From Clostridiales bacterium (GTDB lineage: Bacteria > Bacillota > Clostridia > Tissierellales > Sedimentibacteraceae), in contig DMWH01000183.1 in assembly GCA_003483345.1 (NCBI GenBank), positions 1 through 9,472 on the forward strand: a DNA stretch of 9,472 bases, in the 5' to 3' direction. This document shows, one piece after another, positions 7,939 to 9,472 of the stretch (positions are counted from its first letter, which is position 1; the number at the start of each line of letters is the position of its first letter). The position numbers and the translations under genes were made by a program. The notes beneath the pieces were generated by a model. That model did no database searches. It saw only the letters and a list, made by a program, of their open reading frames with translations, and was not told where the DNA came from.

Positions 7939-8889
7939 TTATAGCTTTCCTAATAATACAATAACCGCAATGAAAATTTCATGTTTGGTTCCATTTTTAG
8001 AAATACCTAAACGGATTAAATCTGAAGCTAAACGTATTCTGTTTCCAAAATTTTTTCTATATTCCGCAATTTTTTCTACAATTTGTAAATTTTGCTTTCC
8101 CATGTAATTTCTATATTTGTATATCTCTTTTGCCTGTTCGTCAATTTGAACTCTTCTTTTTTGCGTTACATAATCAATTTTCTCTCTAACTTTGCCGAGA
8201 ATTGATTTATCCGTTGCATATCCTTGCACATTATTGCTATGCTGACGGTAAAACATAGTTGGCTCATCCAAATAAACTATCTCTCCGCCACAAGACATAC
8301 AAACACCACATATAAATCTATCATGCATCATTATATTGTTCGGCATAGGCCTGCTCTTAATAAGCTGCACAAGGTTATCATTGAAAATCATTGTACACCC
8401 CATAGCATTACAACTGCTTAATGATTTTAGTACAGTCATTTTTTGTTTATCTGTAAAAACTTTACAATTTAAGCTGTTAAGATTAGAATCCACAAGATAG
8501 GCATTTGTGTATACAGCACCATACCCGGTTATTCCCGCCAAAACTCTTATTGATTCGCTTATTTTATTTTCCCGCCACACGTCATCCTGATCAGCAAAGG
8601 CGTAATAATCGGAAATCGGCGCATTGTAGAGCAATCTCATAAAACTTTTTGCAGCCCCAACATTTTCACCATCTGTATACCAATCCAATTTATTATCTTT
8701 TTTGTATTCATCTAATATTTGTCTTGTCCTATCTTCTGATCCATCATCTCGAACAATGATTTTTAAATCAAAGTTGCCGTGCTGGTTTAATATAGAATCT
8801 AACTGCTCAGATATATATTTCTCGCCATTAAAGGATGAAAGGAGTACGGTCACCCTTTTTTTATCATTCTTTATTTTATCATTATTCAT
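7939..8889 (-). CDS. Glycosyltransferase family 2, rhamnosyltransferase-like
   Basis: A 316-residue inverting GT-A enzyme. Visible are VTVLLSSFNGEKYISEQLDS (13-32), the donor-binding VRDDGSEDRT (46-55), ENVGAAKSF (75-83) and FADQDDVW (98-105), where the Asp cluster acts as the DXD metal and nucleotide site. The combination of ENVGAAKSF and DQDDVW is typical of the subgroup often annotated as alpha-L-Rha 1,3-rhamnosyltransferase, but sugar specificity is not secure. The tail of about 80 residues is charged and may be a membrane-associated helix region. The ATG at 8887-8889 has AGAGG seven bases upstream. This is the first intact gene of the operon in the window; it follows the broken segment at 8949-9397. 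Confidence 0.9.
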   Translation of the reverse strand: MNNDKIKNDKKRVTVLLSSFNGEKYISEQLDSILNQHGNFDLKIIVRDDGSEDRTRQILDEYKKDNKLDWYTDGENVGAAKSFMRLLYNAPISDYYAFADQDDVWRENKISESIRVLAGITGYGAVYTNAYLVDSNLNSLNCKVFTDKQKMTVLKSLSSCNAMGCTMIFNDNLVQLIKSRPMPNNIMMHDRFICGVCMSCGGEIVYLDEPTMFYRQHSNNVQGYATDKSILGKVREKIDYVTQKRRVQIDEQAKEIYKYRNYMGKQNLQIVEKIAEYRKNFGNRIRLASDLIRLGISKNGTKHEIFIAVIVLLGKL

Positions 8890-8948
8890 ATTTTTACCTC
8901 TACAATGTTGATAACAGATACATGATAATCCTCATCAATATAAGATTT
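8886..8948 (-). other. Short spacer with an open frame abutting the GT2 start
   Basis: The 59 bases between the ATP-grasp remnant and the GT2 gene hold the GT2 ribosome binding site (AGAGG). After the remnant's TAA stop the same frame reads on for 20 codons (Lys-Ser-Tyr-Ile-Asp-Glu-Asp-Tyr-His-Val...) to a TGA at 8886-8888 that overlaps the GT2 ATG by 4 bp. There is no start codon with a ribosome binding site, so I do not call it a gene; it could be the last piece of a decayed upstream gene. Confidence 0.3.
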
Positions 8949-9190
8949 TTAATACATTTTCATAAACATGCCCATCATTGTCCCAATAATTAAATCATCT
9001 TGTTTTTCCTTAAACGGCATAAATCCACTACAAGGAGAAAACGTTAATTCCGAAAAATAAATTTTACCATCCACCTCATAAAGATCTACATGTAAAAATG
9101 GTATATTTTTTGACAATATTTTGCTTATATCAATCATTTTGCTAAATCAATTAGCATAGCTGGAATTTTATCAAACGATTTATAATCACT
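8949..9190 (-). pseudogene. C-terminal remnant of a second TupA-like ATP-grasp gene
   Basis: The last 62 codons (9137 down to 8949) match the end of the TupA-like fold: PFLHVDLY then KIYFSELTFSPCSGFMPF parallels RVDTY and YFGELTFFHDSG of the intact copy at 1932-2858. Codons in a second frame at 9190-9137, reading Ser-Asp-Tyr-Lys-Ser-Phe-Asp-Lys-Ile-Pro and ending Leu-Ala-Lys, look like the stretch just before. The two would join if one A were added to the A-run at the frame switch, about 9135-9139. The N-terminal ~220 residues, including the nucleotide-binding part, are absent, so no active enzyme can be made. A Met-initiated 62-residue product is formally possible, but I see no good ribosome binding site. 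The upstream end joins directly to the glycosyltransferase fragment. Confidence 0.7.
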
Positions 9191-9397
9191 TCTTTAAAAA
9201 GGAGCAAATTGCTAATCTTTTGTAAGAGTCAAGCTCAATTACCACGCCGCCGTTTTTGCGTATGGCGTTTGCATTTGCGCCGTTTTTCCCCAGAAGACCA
9301 CGAAAATATTGTTGTTATTCGAGTATCGGTCATAATCCCTGCATAAGCTTTCAATGCCGCCTGTATCTAAGCTGGTTAGAAGGTGCATTACATTCAT
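9186..9397 (-). pseudogene. N-terminal remnant of a GT4 glycosyltransferase, frameshifted
   Basis: The ATG at 9395-9397 is preceded by AAAGGA nine bases upstream. The reading starts MNVMHLLTSLDTGGIESL, the classic GT4 N-terminus with its Gly-Gly acceptor loop. After about 37 residues (FVVFWGK) the frame slips and closes at a stop at 9239-9241. Adding one A to the A5 run at 9283-9287 restores a sensible continuation (NGANANAIRKNGGVVIELDS...) to the stop at 9186-9188, about 71 codons in all, where a full enzyme has 350-400. The donor domain with E-X7-E is missing. Its end coincides with the start of the ATP-grasp remnant, indicating a deletion joining two genes. A one-base sequencing error could explain the frameshift but not the fusion. 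Confidence 0.72.
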
Positions 9398-9471
9398 CGC
9401 TGTGATTCCTTTCTGTTTGTATGTATCAGCAGACCGTAGTCTACCTTACCCCCCCGGACAATATGCGCCTT
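9394..9471 (-). CDS. Possible C-terminal end of an upstream gene entering at the right edge
   Basis: One frame stays open from the right edge to a TGA at 9394-9396, giving 25 residues ending ...YGLLIHTNRKESQR. The stop would overlap the glycosyltransferase ATG by 4 bp (ATGA), the same arrangement as three intact junctions in this operon, which is the main support. No domain can be recognised from so short a piece. The other two frames close within this stretch, just after a run of seven G residues, so an upstream gene could instead end near 9448 and leave a short leader. Confidence 0.3.
   Translation of the reverse strand, partial: KAHIVRGGKVDYGLLIHTNRKESQR
9429..9444 (-). other. Small RNA-type hairpin with UACG tetraloop before the GT4 remnant
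   Basis: The minus strand reads GTAGAC-TACG-GTCTGC: six pairs (one G-U) closing a C(UACG)G loop of the unusually stable UNCG class. It lies about 32 bases before the ATG at 9397 and is not followed by a T-run, so it is not a classical terminator. It could shape the leader of the damaged gene or be chance; it overlaps the possible upstream reading frame. Confidence 0.25.
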
Positions 9472-9472
9472 A

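Noticed and set aside
1..9472. CRISPR arrays, insertion sequences, tRNA or rRNA genes, phage genes
   Set aside because: I saw no regularly spaced repeats, transposase motifs, terminal inverted repeats, cloverleaf-like sequences or phage-type proteins. The upstream scar has no recognisable insertion sequence at its junction.

Overview
The window is AT-rich and reads like a low-GC Gram-positive, most plausibly a gut-type Clostridia/Lachnospiraceae. Shine-Dalgarno sequences are strong (AGGAGG-like), genes are packed with 4-bp ATGA overlaps, and the glycan gene families are typical of that group. No rRNA or other marker fixes the species, so the taxonomy is inference. Every credible gene lies on the minus strand, so the biological order runs from high to low coordinates.

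Positions 9472 to about 8890 are the damaged upstream end. The possible tail of a gene running in from outside is followed by the first ~70 codons of a family 4 glycosyltransferase, broken by a frameshift. That fragment is joined directly to the C-terminal part of a TupA-like ATP-grasp gene, which also carries a frameshift. Base composition changes here: about 55% GC at 9241-9300 against roughly 30% in the fragment just downstream. I read this as a deletion/recombination scar at the edge of an exchanged polysaccharide cassette.

Positions 8889 to 2914 are a Wzx/Wzy-type surface polysaccharide operon. In order it encodes a GT2 glycosyltransferase, an oligosaccharide repeat-unit polymerase (Wzy type), a GT4 glycosyltransferase, an oligosaccharide flippase (Wzx/MOP type) and an acyltransferase-3 membrane O-acyltransferase. 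Together they would extend a lipid-linked repeat unit, flip it, polymerise it and acylate it. No initiating sugar-phosphate transferase, chain-length regulator or nucleotide-sugar synthesis gene is visible; these would have to lie outside.

Positions 2858 to 241 hold an unusual tail on the operon: an intact TupA-like ATP-grasp ligase, a 29-codon single-membrane-span protein, and a sodium:solute symporter. Ligase and small ORF overlap by 4 bp, and small ORF and symporter are separated by 3 bp. One testable idea is that the symporter supplies a small molecule which the ligase attaches to the glycan; the sequence does not prove this.

Positions 240 to 1 are an intergenic region with no convincing terminator but with a good sigma-A-type promoter and a strong ribosome binding site for a new gene, of which only seven codons lie in the window.
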